DNA from: Myxococcales bacterium
Lineage (GTDB): Bacteria > Myxococcota_A > Bradymonadia > UBA7976 > UBA1532
Direction: 5' to 3'
NCBI GenBank assembly: GCA_020633465.1
Contig: JACKDN010000013.1
Coordinates: forward strand, 62,001-126,000
DNA length: 64,000 bases
Part shown: one piece after another, positions 40,462-47,765 of the stretch
Numbering within the stretch: the first letter of the stretch is position 1
Layout of the letters: each line of letters starts with the position of its first letter
Notes under the pieces: model-generated
Databases searched by the model: none
The model's input: only the letters and a program-made list of their open reading frames with translations
What the model was told of the DNA's origin: nothing
Program-made: the position numbers and the translations under genes

Positions 40462-41312
40462 GCCGGCGGCTTGCCCTCTGCGCCGCGCTGGTGGTGGCCG
40501 GCGGCTGCGCGACCACGGCGGCGCCCACCGATCCGGACGCCGAGGCGCCCATGGACGCGCTGGTCGCCGGGCGGATGGACGCGACGGGCCTGCCCCCGAT
40601 CGCGGACGCGATGCCGCTGCCCCCCCGCGACGGCGGCGCGCCGCGCGTCGACGCCGCGTCACCGGGCGGGTGCGTGCCCGGTCAGCCGACGGGCCGCCTC
40701 TGCGAGGTGTGCGGCGACAACGGTCGGCCGGCGTTGGCCGACGACGACGTGAACTGCCCCCCGCTCGACTGCAGCGCCCTGGACGCGTACGTGCTGGTCG
40801 ACGACGAGGGCATCGCGGTCTGCAGCAAGGACGTGCACCGCCAGCCTCCCCAGCGTTGCATCGCGCTGGGCAGCTGCCACCAGGCGCCCAACGTCACCGC
40901 CTGCGGTCAGCCCACCCGGGTCGAGGTCGAGCGCGCGGCGGGGCCCTGCCAGTCCTTCGAGGGGTGCGTCGGCGCGACGCCCGGCACGGCCACCGCCGCG
41001 CCCGTCGGCACCCCGTGCCCCGGCGGCGTGTGCGCGGTCGGGGGCGTCTGCGACACGAACGCGGTCGATCGGTGCGGCGCCTTCGCCGGGGACGCGCCGG
41101 TGTGCGGGGCCGGCGTCCACGAGGCCGACGGCGATCGCTACTGCCAGATCGCGGTGGACGACGGCGGCAGCTGCATCGACGCCTGCGCCGCGCGCGGCAC
41201 GCGCTGTCAGCGGGCGTGGGCGGCGGGCGAGGGCGCCTGCATCGTCGGCGCCGACCTGGGGTGCGGCGACGCCGCGCCGGCCCTCGTCTGCCGCTGCGCC
41301 GAGCCCACCTGA
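40458..41312 (+). CDS. Cys-rich lipoprotein of unknown function
   Basis: 284 residues. A lipobox (VAGGC) is followed by a short Asp/Ala/Pro linker and a mature region with about 24 cysteines, many in CxxC or short spacings (RLCEVCGDNG, PPLDCSALD, CQSFEGCVGA, CIDACAARGTRC). It is probably a disulfide-rich surface or periplasmic protein. I do not recognise a family. GTG 40458 overlaps the stop of the FHA-NtrC regulator, so it is coupled to it and may be part of the output or input of that regulator. Confidence 0.7.
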   Translation: MSRRLALCAALVVAGGCATTAAPTDPDAEAPMDALVAGRMDATGLPPIADAMPLPPRDGGAPRVDAASPGGCVPGQPTGRLCEVCGDNGRPALADDDVNCPPLDCSALDAYVLVDDEGIAVCSKDVHRQPPQRCIALGSCHQAPNVTACGQPTRVEVERAAGPCQSFEGCVGATPGTATAAPVGTPCPGGVCAVGGVCDTNAVDRCGAFAGDAPVCGAGVHEADGDRYCQIAVDDGGSCIDACAARGTRCQRAWAAGEGACIVGADLGCGDAAPALVCRCAEPT

Positions 41313-41328
41313 TCGGCCTCCGGGCGCG

Positions 41329-42063
41329 TCAGTCGTCGCGATCGGCCAGGGGCGCGCCCCACCCGTCGTAGGCGCCGCCCAGGCGGCGGGCGAGCTGGCC
41401 CAGCGCCCAGGTGATCGGGTGGATGCGATCCAGCCGCACCGGGTCGGGGCGCTGCAGGCGCAGCCCGAAGCCCTCGTGGGCGCGGCTGATCGCGAAGCCG
41501 TCGTCGGCCACCGCCGCCTCGAAGGCGTCGCGGGCGGCGGCGTCGGGCAGCTCGACGAAGTGGTCCACCGGGCGCACGGCCTCGAGATCGTCGCCGTGGG
41601 AACGCAGCTGGTCGACGACGCGGCGGTCGAGCATCCACTGCCACTCGCGCTCGCCAGGGGCCAGCACGTCGAAGAAGAAGCGCCAGTCGTCGTCGGCCTC
41701 GGCCCGGAACAGGGGCGCGTAGGGCCCGTCGCCGGCCGCCTCTTCGACGGCGGCGGCCAGATCGGCGTCCGAGCGCCCGTAGAAGAAGAACTCGCGGCGC
41801 CCGGCGGTGGTCAGCCGGCCGACGGCGACGGCGTCGCAGCGGGCCGTCAGGCGCTCGGTCACGCGATCCTCGAGCGCGTTCAGTTCGTCGGCCTCGGCCC
41901 CGTCGGTCAGGCCGTCGGGCCGCGGCGAGCGCAGCCGGACGCGCACGCTGAGCAGCGTCGGGCGCGCCGGATCGGCGCCCCGCTGCACGTAGCCCAGATC
42001 GAGCGCGATCGACGCCGGCTGGTCGTCCAGCGCGCAGAAATAGAAGTCCCACCCCTCGTCCAC
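41329..42063 (-). CDS. DUF695-RraB protein (regulator of ribonuclease E-like)
   Basis: 244 residues. The N-terminal half is DUF695-like (DEGWDFYFCALDDQPASIAL, VGRLTTAGRREFFFYG). The C-terminal half matches RraB-like domains: DDDWRFFFDVLAPGEREWQW, MLDRRVVDQLRSHGD and VDHFVELPDAAARDAF. RraB of E. coli binds RNase E and inhibits it; in this combined architecture the role is not known. I chose GTG 42063 with GGGAGG upstream. The frame is open to an ATG at 42198, but that ATG lies inside a MITE-like terminal repeat and the extra residues look non-conserved. Confidence 0.8.
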   Translation of the reverse strand: MDEGWDFYFCALDDQPASIALDLGYVQRGADPARPTLLSVRVRLRSPRPDGLTDGAEADELNALEDRVTERLTARCDAVAVGRLTTAGRREFFFYGRSDADLAAAVEEAAGDGPYAPLFRAEADDDWRFFFDVLAPGEREWQWMLDRRVVDQLRSHGDDLEAVRPVDHFVELPDAAARDAFEAAVADDGFAISRAHEGFGLRLQRPDPVRLDRIHPITWALGQLARRLGGAYDGWGAPLADRDD

Positions 42064-42183
42064 GGCCCCCCCTCCCGGGCGCCCCTCCGCGCCCGCAGCC
42101 GCCGAGCGTGGCGAAGCGCTGCGGTCGGCGCAAGCGACGCCGATCGCGCCGGCCTCAATGAATCGTGGCAGCATGCCGACTAG

Positions 42184-42345
42184 GAGCCTGTTGCGCATGG
42201 AGGGGTCGAGCGGGGTGCGTCACCGAAAGCTCGGATCAAGGCGCGAAAGCATGACGATATCCGAAGATATCGCCTTGCTTTCGCGACGCCGAGCCGAGCA
42301 TTCGGGGGCGTGCACCGCGAAGTGCCCCGAATGAGCAACAGGCTG
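42184..42345. mobile_element. MITE-like palindromic element with CTAG target duplication
   Basis: This 162-bp non-coding element has terminal inverted repeats of 15 bp matching at 13 positions (GAGCCTGTTGCGCAT left; complement of the right end CAGCCTGTTGCTCAT), with a perfect core AGCCTGTTGC 42185-42194 against 42335-42344. It is flanked by CTAG at 42180-42183 and 42346-42349. Inside are a long hairpin (CGCGAAAGCA 42242-42251 with 42276-42285; inner arms 42255-42261 and 42266-42272, loop CGAA) and a second inverted repeat (42299-42307 with 42325-42333). No transposase gene is present. The CTAG duplication would fit an IS5-type transposase acting in trans. Confidence 0.7.
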
Positions 42346-42349
42346 CTAG

Positions 42350-42391
42350 GAGCCTGTTGCGCATGGAGGGCCCTCCAGGCGGAACAGGCTC
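42350..42391. mobile_element. Second, 42-bp deletion derivative of the MITE-like element
   Basis: Directly after the right CTAG of the larger element, the first 21 bases of its left end recur exactly (42350-42370 equals 42184-42204; with the CTAG the direct repeat is 25 bp). The copy ends GAACAGGCTC, the reverse of the terminal repeat, then CTGG. AGGAGCCTGTT (42348-42358) pairs with AACAGGCTCCT (42383-42393) around a 12-bp palindrome GGAGGGCCCTCC (42365-42376), so it can form a strong hairpin 62 bp before the kinase start. Together the two elements fill most of the 392-bp gene-free gap. Confidence 0.6.
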
Positions 42392-42455
42392 CTGGGACGA
42401 AGGATCGAGCGACGGCGCCGGGCAGGACGGTGGCGCGTCGAGGAGGGCAGTCGAC

Positions 42456-45029
42456 GTGGAGCGCATGCACCAGCTGCTGAGCGCCGTGCGCCGCGTGAAC
42501 CAGGTGATGGTGCGCGAGCGTGATCCGCGGCGCCTGGTCGAGCGGGCGTGCGCGCTGCTCGTCGAGCACAGCGGCGTCGAGGCGGCGTGGGTGTCGCTGC
42601 TCGACGAGCACGGCCGACCCGGGCCGCCGCTGGGCGCGGGGGCGGAGCTCGACGCCGCCGGCCTGGCCCAGGTGGTCGTCGAACACCCGAACCGGCTGCC
42701 CTGCATGCGCACGGCACTTTGGGACACGACCCCCGGCGTGCGCCTGCTGCGGGCGGTCGAGTGCGGCGCGTGCCCCGTCGGCACCGGCTGCGCCCGCGAC
42801 GCGCTGGCGGTGCCGCTCGTCCACGCCGGCCGCGCCTTCGGCGTCCTCGTGGTCCGCCTGCCGAAGGCCGACGCCGAGGCCTCGATCGGCGCCGATCTGC
42901 TCGAGGAGCTGGCCGCGGATCTGGCGGTCGCCCTGCACGCGATCGACGCCGAGCAGCGGCACGGCGAGGCGCGGCGCGCCCTGGCGCGGCAGGTGGCCCT
43001 CGAGCGCCTGCTGATGCGGCACTCGGCGGCCCTGCTGGCGGCGCGGCCGGAGGCGATCGAGGACGCGGTGGCGCGCCTCGTCGCCGACGTCGGGCGGCAC
43101 ATCGGCGCGTCGGTGGGCACGCTGTACCGGCTGTCGGAGGACGGCCGGCAGGCCACGGCGTTGGGCACCTGGGTCGATCCTTCGCTGGGCGGCGCGGCGC
43201 GCCCGCTGCGGACGGTGACGGTGACCACCCTGGGGTGGTGGGTGCCCGTCCTGCGGGCCGGCGACGCGGTCGTCGTGGACGACGTCGAGGCGCTGCCCGC
43301 GGCGGCCGAGGCCGAGCGGACGCTGCTGCGGGAGCGGGGGCTGCGCGCGGCCGTCGGTGTGCCCGTGCGGTCGACCGAGCGCCTCGAGGGTTGCCTGGTG
43401 TTCGCCAACGGCCCCGGGCCGCGCCTCTGGCCCGAGCACGTCATCCACCTGCTGCGCTTCGCCGGTGATCTGGCCGCCAACGCCCTCGCCCGCGCCCAGG
43501 CCGAGCAGCGGCTGCGCACCAGCGAGAGCTGGTTCCGCTCGATCTTCGAGGGATCGACCGACGCGGTGGTCATCCTCGATCCCGACGGCCGGGTGGTGGA
43601 CGCCAACCCCGCCGCCGCGGCGCTCACCGGCCGCGCGGCCGACGTCCTGCGCGCCCTGCACCTCGACGATCTGGGCGACGGCGGGCCGTGCCGGCTGAAC
43701 GTCGCCACCGTGCTGGCCGGCGAGGACGCCGATCTGGTGGTCGCGCTGACCCGGCCCGACGGCAGCGTCGCCGACGTGCGGCTGGCCGCGCGCCGCGTGA
43801 CCGTGGGGGCGCGCGACTTCGTGCACGTCACCGCCCGCGACGTCACCGAGGCGTTGCGGCACGAGCGCGAGCGCGCCGAGCTGCAGGGGCGGCTGCTGCA
43901 GGCCCAGAAGCTGGAGGCGATCGGCACGCTGGCCGGCGGCATCGCGCACGACTTCAACAACCTGCTCGGCCCGATCGTGGCCTACGCCGATCTGCTGCTG
44001 GAGGACCTCGACAGCGACGAGGACACCGTCGAGATGCTGCGCGACGTGCGCGACGCCGGGCGGCGCGCCGCCGAGCTGGTCGAGCAGATCCTGCGGCTGG
44101 CGCGCACCGACGGCTCGGGCCGCGCGCGCGCCCACCTGCAGCCGGTGGCCAAGGAGGCCCTCAAGCTGCTGCGCCGCACCATGCCGCGCTCGGTGACCCT
44201 GACGACGCACGTGTCGCCGACCGCGCCGGCCGTCGTCTGCGATCCCACCGAGGTGCACCGCGTGCTGATGGCGCTGGTCACCAACGCGCTGCAGGCCATG
44301 GACGGCCGGGACGGCACGCTCGAGGTGGCGCTGGGCGCGAAGACGCTGACGCACCGCCTGCAGACGGACGCCGAGGTGCTGCCGCCCGGCCCCTACCTGC
44401 GGCTGCGCGTGCGCGACACCGGCGCGGGCATGACCCCCGAGGTGCGGGCGCGCATCTTCGAGCCCTACTTCTCGACGCGCGACCGGGCGCGCGGCACGGG
44501 CCTGGGCCTCGCGGTCGTCCGCGCGGTGGCCGTCGAGGCGGGGGGCGGGGTGCACGTCGACAGCGAGCCGGGCGTCGGCACCTGCGTCGACGTGTACCTG
44601 CCGGTGGCGCACGACACGTCGCTCGCCAGCCAGCCGACCGGCGAGATCCCCGTCGTCCAGATCGGCGGCCGGGTGCTGTGCGTCGACGACGAGCCCGCCA
44701 ACGTCGCGCTGATGGTCACGCTGCTGCGCTCGCTGGGCTATTCGCCTCGCGGGGCGGCGTCGCCGCGCGCGGCGCTCGACATGATCACCGCCGAGCCCGA
44801 GGCCTACGCCGCGTTGGTGACCGACCTCAGCATGCCCGAGATGAGCGGCCTCGATCTGGCGCGGGCGGCGCGCGCCGTCCGCGACGATCTGCCGGTGGTC
44901 GTGTGCAGCGGGTTCTTCGGCCCGCGCGACGAGCGCCAGGTCAGCGACCTGGGCGCGGCGACCACGCTGGCCAAGCCCTTCGAGCGCGCGGCCGTCGCCC
45001 GCGCCCTGGCGGTGTGTCGTCAGGGGTAG
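42456..45029 (+). CDS. Hybrid sensor histidine kinase (GAF-GAF-PAS-HisKA-HATPase-REC)
   Basis: 857 residues, without membrane segments, so cytosolic. Two GAF-like domains (about 1-150, the first with CGACPVGTGC cysteines; about 180-340) are followed by a PAS domain (FRSIFEGSTDAVVILDPDG), a HisKA dimerisation domain with phospho-acceptor H498 (GGIAHDFNNLL), an ATPase domain (VTNALQAMDGRDG, DTGAGM, GTGLGLAVV) and a C-terminal receiver with D790 (LVTDLSMPEMSG). A Cys cluster in the first GAF could bind a metal or cluster. GTG 42456 has AGGAGGG 8 bases upstream; an upstream start at 42357 lies in the MITE-like repeat. Confidence 0.92.
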   Translation: MERMHQLLSAVRRVNQVMVRERDPRRLVERACALLVEHSGVEAAWVSLLDEHGRPGPPLGAGAELDAAGLAQVVVEHPNRLPCMRTALWDTTPGVRLLRAVECGACPVGTGCARDALAVPLVHAGRAFGVLVVRLPKADAEASIGADLLEELAADLAVALHAIDAEQRHGEARRALARQVALERLLMRHSAALLAARPEAIEDAVARLVADVGRHIGASVGTLYRLSEDGRQATALGTWVDPSLGGAARPLRTVTVTTLGWWVPVLRAGDAVVVDDVEALPAAAEAERTLLRERGLRAAVGVPVRSTERLEGCLVFANGPGPRLWPEHVIHLLRFAGDLAANALARAQAEQRLRTSESWFRSIFEGSTDAVVILDPDGRVVDANPAAAALTGRAADVLRALHLDDLGDGGPCRLNVATVLAGEDADLVVALTRPDGSVADVRLAARRVTVGARDFVHVTARDVTEALRHERERAELQGRLLQAQKLEAIGTLAGGIAHDFNNLLGPIVAYADLLLEDLDSDEDTVEMLRDVRDAGRRAAELVEQILRLARTDGSGRARAHLQPVAKEALKLLRRTMPRSVTLTTHVSPTAPAVVCDPTEVHRVLMALVTNALQAMDGRDGTLEVALGAKTLTHRLQTDAEVLPPGPYLRLRVRDTGAGMTPEVRARIFEPYFSTRDRARGTGLGLAVVRAVAVEAGGGVHVDSEPGVGTCVDVYLPVAHDTSLASQPTGEIPVVQIGGRVLCVDDEPANVALMVTLLRSLGYSPRGAASPRAALDMITAEPEAYAALVTDLSMPEMSGLDLARAARAVRDDLPVVVCSGFFGPRDERQVSDLGAATTLAKPFERAAVARALAVCRQG

Positions 45030-45075
45030 GGGGGCGGGCGGGGGCCCGGTGGGCGAGGGGGCAGGGGGAGCGCCG

Positions 45076-46262
45076 ATGGTCGGCCATCTCGTGATGTGGG
45101 TGACGGTCTGCGCGCTGGCCCTGGCCGGCTGCTCGGATCCGGGGGGCGAGGGCGGGGCCCTGGACGCGCGGCCGGGCGGGCCGCGGGGCGGCGCCGTCGA
45201 CGTCAGGACGCTGGACGCGGCGCCGGGCGATGGGGCGGCGCGCCGGACGCGCGCGTCGGCGACGCGGGGCCGGACGTGACGCGCCCGGCGGACGCCGCGC
45301 CGGCGGACGCCGCGCCGGCCGACGCCGCGCCGGGGCTCGACGCCGCGCCGGCCGACGCCGCGCCGGCGGACGCCGCGCCGGGCCTCGACGCCGCGGCCGC
45401 GGTCGACGCCGAGACCCTCGGTCCCGACGCCGCCCGAGGCGACGCGGCGCCGCCCGGCCGCGCGCGGCGGCTGGTCATCGCCGGCGACTCGTGGTCGACG
45501 GGCTCGGTCCAGCCGACCCGCCAGGCCCTGGCGGACGCCGACCTCGGCGACGTCGCCGTCACCTGGGAGCAGACCGCGATCGCCGGCTCGCAGGCCCGCG
45601 AGTGGGTGGCCGATCACGAGGGCAAGCTGCAGGCGCTGACCGCGGCCCTCGACGCCGATCCGCCCGCGGACGTCCTGCTGCTGTACCTCGGGGGCAACGA
45701 CTTCAACTTCGCCATGGTCGACCGCGGCTGGTCGCAGCGGCGGCGCGACGCGGCCATCGATCAGGTCGAGGCCGACCTGCAGCGGCTGGTCGACTTCGCG
45801 CGGGCCGGGCGCCCGCACCTGACGGTGGTGCTGGTGGGCTACGACTTCTTCGACTATCCGAAGATGCGCCTCACCTACGGCTTCGACATCGCGCCGAACC
45901 TGGCCGATCTCAACGCGGCGTACGTCGAGATGGCGCGCCGCAAGCTGGCCATCGCGCGCCGAACCGAGGGCGTCGAGTACGCGCACAACCTGGGCCTCTT
46001 GCAGCACCGCTGGGGCGACGCGCAGCGGGCCTACCCCATCGAGCCCTTCGTCGTGCCGGCCTACGAGCCCGGCTTCTTCCCGGCGCCGGGCGTCGCCCCC
46101 GCCTACGACCCGCTGCCGGGGGGCAACATCGCCTTCCCGGGGCCGGACGCGGCCCTCTTCGACGGCCTGCACCTCACCGACGAGGCGATGCGCGTGCTGG
46201 TCGACCACGTGCTCGATCAGGGCCTCGCGGCGGCGCTGCGGGGTGAGGGCTGGCCGCGGTGA
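45076..46262 (+). CDS. SGNH-hydrolase-type lipoprotein, one frame change near 45240
   Basis: The start (ATG 45076, GGGGGAG upstream) gives a signal peptide with lipobox LAGC and an Asp/Gly-rich linker. This frame stops at 45279, but from about 45240 a second frame continues the linker (DARVGDAGPD, then DAAP repeats). It then runs into an SGNH-like domain: RLVIAGDSWSTGS (block I), LYLGGNDFNFAMVD (Gly/Asn blocks) and DGLHLTDEAM (DxxH block). One missing base in the GC run around 45235-45248 would join them. The substrate is unknown. Its last 89 bp overlap the convergent PfkB kinase gene. Confidence 0.7.
45286..45395 (+). repeat. Tandem repeat encoding the Pro-Ala-Asp-Ala-Ala linker
   Basis: GCC-rich units of about 12-15 bp encode PADAAP and GLDAAP modules in the lipoprotein linker, two rounds of (PADAA)n-PGLDAA. 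It is a slippage-prone GC repeat just after the frame change at about 45240. Confidence 0.7.
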
Positions 46263-47046
46263 CGTGCGCCCCGCGGCGCGGGGGCAGGCCGGGGTGCCGG
46301 ACGCAGGCCGCGGCCAGCGCGTTGGCCCGCGCGGCGGCGCGCGTCGCGGGGAGGCCCGCCGCGAGGCCGAACGTGAACACGGCGGCGAAGGTGTCGCCCG
46401 CGCCGGTCGGATCGACGACGTCGACGGTGGGGGCCGGCACGCGCCAGCGGCCGTCGGGGGTCCAGACGACGCAGCCGGCGGCGCCGAGGGTCAGCGCGAC
46501 GGTGGGCACGACCGCGCGCAGCGCGTCGAGCCAGGCCAGGTCGCCGGCGAGATCCTCCGCGCTCAGGCAGGCCGCGTGCAGCCCGGCGAAGGCGGCGGGC
46601 GCGACGCCCGCGGGGCCGTGCACCACCGCGTCGCCGACGGCGCGCTTCAGCCAGCCCTGCAGGCCGCCGACCCTCAGCCGGATCGGAGCGCCGCGCCAGT
46701 CCCCGAGCGCCACCTCACCGAGCACGGGCGCCAGGAAGACGGCGTCCGCGTCGAGGGGGCAGGGCGCGACCGGCGGCGCGGCGGCGAGCACCCGCTGTCG
46801 GCGCGCGCCGTCCGCGGCGTAGGTGTTGGCGAAGCGCGTGGTGCGCGGCGCCGACTGCCAGCGCACGCGCCCGTCGAGGGCGGCCCGCGGGAAGTCGTCG
46901 GCCCCCGCGGTCACCACCGTCACGTCGGCGCCCAGGGTGGTCCACGCGCGCGCCGCGTAGGTGACGCTGCCGCCGGGCACGGCGCCGCCGGGCGCCTCGT
47001 CGAGCGTCACGTGGCCCACGGCGGCGAGGCGAAGCGCGCGGCTCAC
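46174..47046 (-). CDS. PfkB-family carbohydrate/nucleoside kinase
   Basis: 290 residues. PfkB features are GGSVTYAARAWTTLGADVTV near residue 25 (substrate region) and VVDPTGAGDTFAAVFTFGLA near residue 220, the C-terminal signature with the catalytic Asp of GAGD. The usual start-proximal glycine pair is present as APGGAVPGG. The family phosphorylates sugars, inositols or nucleosides with ATP. GTG 47046 overlaps the SDR stop (GTGA), making it the third gene of the operon with the cyclase fusion. The last 60 codons are Pro/Arg-rich and overlap the convergent lipoprotein gene, so the true C terminus may be shorter. Confidence 0.82.
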   Translation of the reverse strand: MSRALRLAAVGHVTLDEAPGGAVPGGSVTYAARAWTTLGADVTVVTAGADDFPRAALDGRVRWQSAPRTTRFANTYAADGARRQRVLAAAPPVAPCPLDADAVFLAPVLGEVALGDWRGAPIRLRVGGLQGWLKRAVGDAVVHGPAGVAPAAFAGLHAACLSAEDLAGDLAWLDALRAVVPTVALTLGAAGCVVWTPDGRWRVPAPTVDVVDPTGAGDTFAAVFTFGLAAGLPATRAAARANALAAACVRHPGLPPRRGAHVTAASPHPAAPPRGPDRARGRPARASPRR

Positions 47047-47765
47047 TGGCCGAGCTCCCCGCCCGAGATGTTGTACGCCTGACCGGTGATCATCGCGGCC
47101 CCGGGGCCGGTGAGGAAGCCGACCAGATCGGCCACCTCGTCCGGGTGCACGAAGCGCCCGAGCGGGATGCGGGCCTCGGCCGCCGCCCGCTGGTCGCCCG
47201 CGTCGGCGCGCGCCATGTCGGTGTCGACCCACCCCGGGCAGATGGCGTTGACGGTGATGCGCCGGGGCGCCCAGTCGTGGGCCAGGCAGCGTACCAGCCC
47301 CAGCACGCCGTGCTTCGACGCCGCGTAGGCCGCGTAGCCGCCGGCGCGGCCCATCTTGCCCAGGCCCGACGACACCACCACCGCGCGGCCACCGGGGCGC
47401 AGGCGCGGCCCGGCCGCGCGCAGCGTGTGGAAGGCGCCGTCGAGGTTGGTGGCCAGCACGTCGTGCCACACCGCGGCCGCGTCGGGCGCCTCGAGCAGCG
47501 CCGTGCGGCAGACCCCCGCGTTGGCCACCACCACGGCGATGGCCTCGTCCGGCCGCAGCGCCGCCTCGAGCGCCGCGCTCAGCGCGGGGCCGTCGGCGAC
47601 GTCGGCCACCACGCGGCGCACGCGCCGGTCGTCGCAGAAGGGCGCCTCGAGCGACTCGGCCCGGCGCCCGACCGCCACCACCGCCCGCCCGTCGCGCAGC
47701 AGCCGGTCGGTCACCGCGCGCCCGATGCCCCGGCCAGCGCCGGTCACCACCGCGACGGCGCCCAT
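47043..47765 (-). CDS. Short-chain dehydrogenase/reductase (SDR)
   Basis: 240 residues, a classical SDR. The cofactor motif is VVTGAGRGIGRAVTD (TGxxxGIG at about 8-15), followed by VANAGVC (NAG), VVSSGLGKMG with the catalytic Ser, YAAYAASKHGVLG (YxxxK) and a C-terminal GQAYNISGGELG. It resembles FabG-type ketoreductases, so it would reduce a ketone with NAD(P)H. ATG 47765 overlaps the stop of the upstream fusion gene and its own stop overlaps the kinase start, so it is the middle gene of the cyclitol-like operon. A keto-cyclitol made by the neighbour is a reasonable but unproven substrate. Confidence 0.9.
   Translation of the reverse strand: MGAVAVVTGAGRGIGRAVTDRLLRDGRAVVAVGRRAESLEAPFCDDRRVRRVVADVADGPALSAALEAALRPDEAIAVVVANAGVCRTALLEAPDAAAVWHDVLATNLDGAFHTLRAAGPRLRPGGRAVVVSSGLGKMGRAGGYAAYAASKHGVLGLVRCLAHDWAPRRITVNAICPGWVDTDMARADAGDQRAAAEARIPLGRFVHPDEVADLVGFLTGPGAAMITGQAYNISGGELGQ

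Noticed and set aside
42357..42455. Earlier start for the hybrid kinase at 42357
   Set aside because: The extra 33 residues are encoded inside the MITE-like hairpin and are low complexity, while GTG 42456 has AGGAGGG at the right distance.
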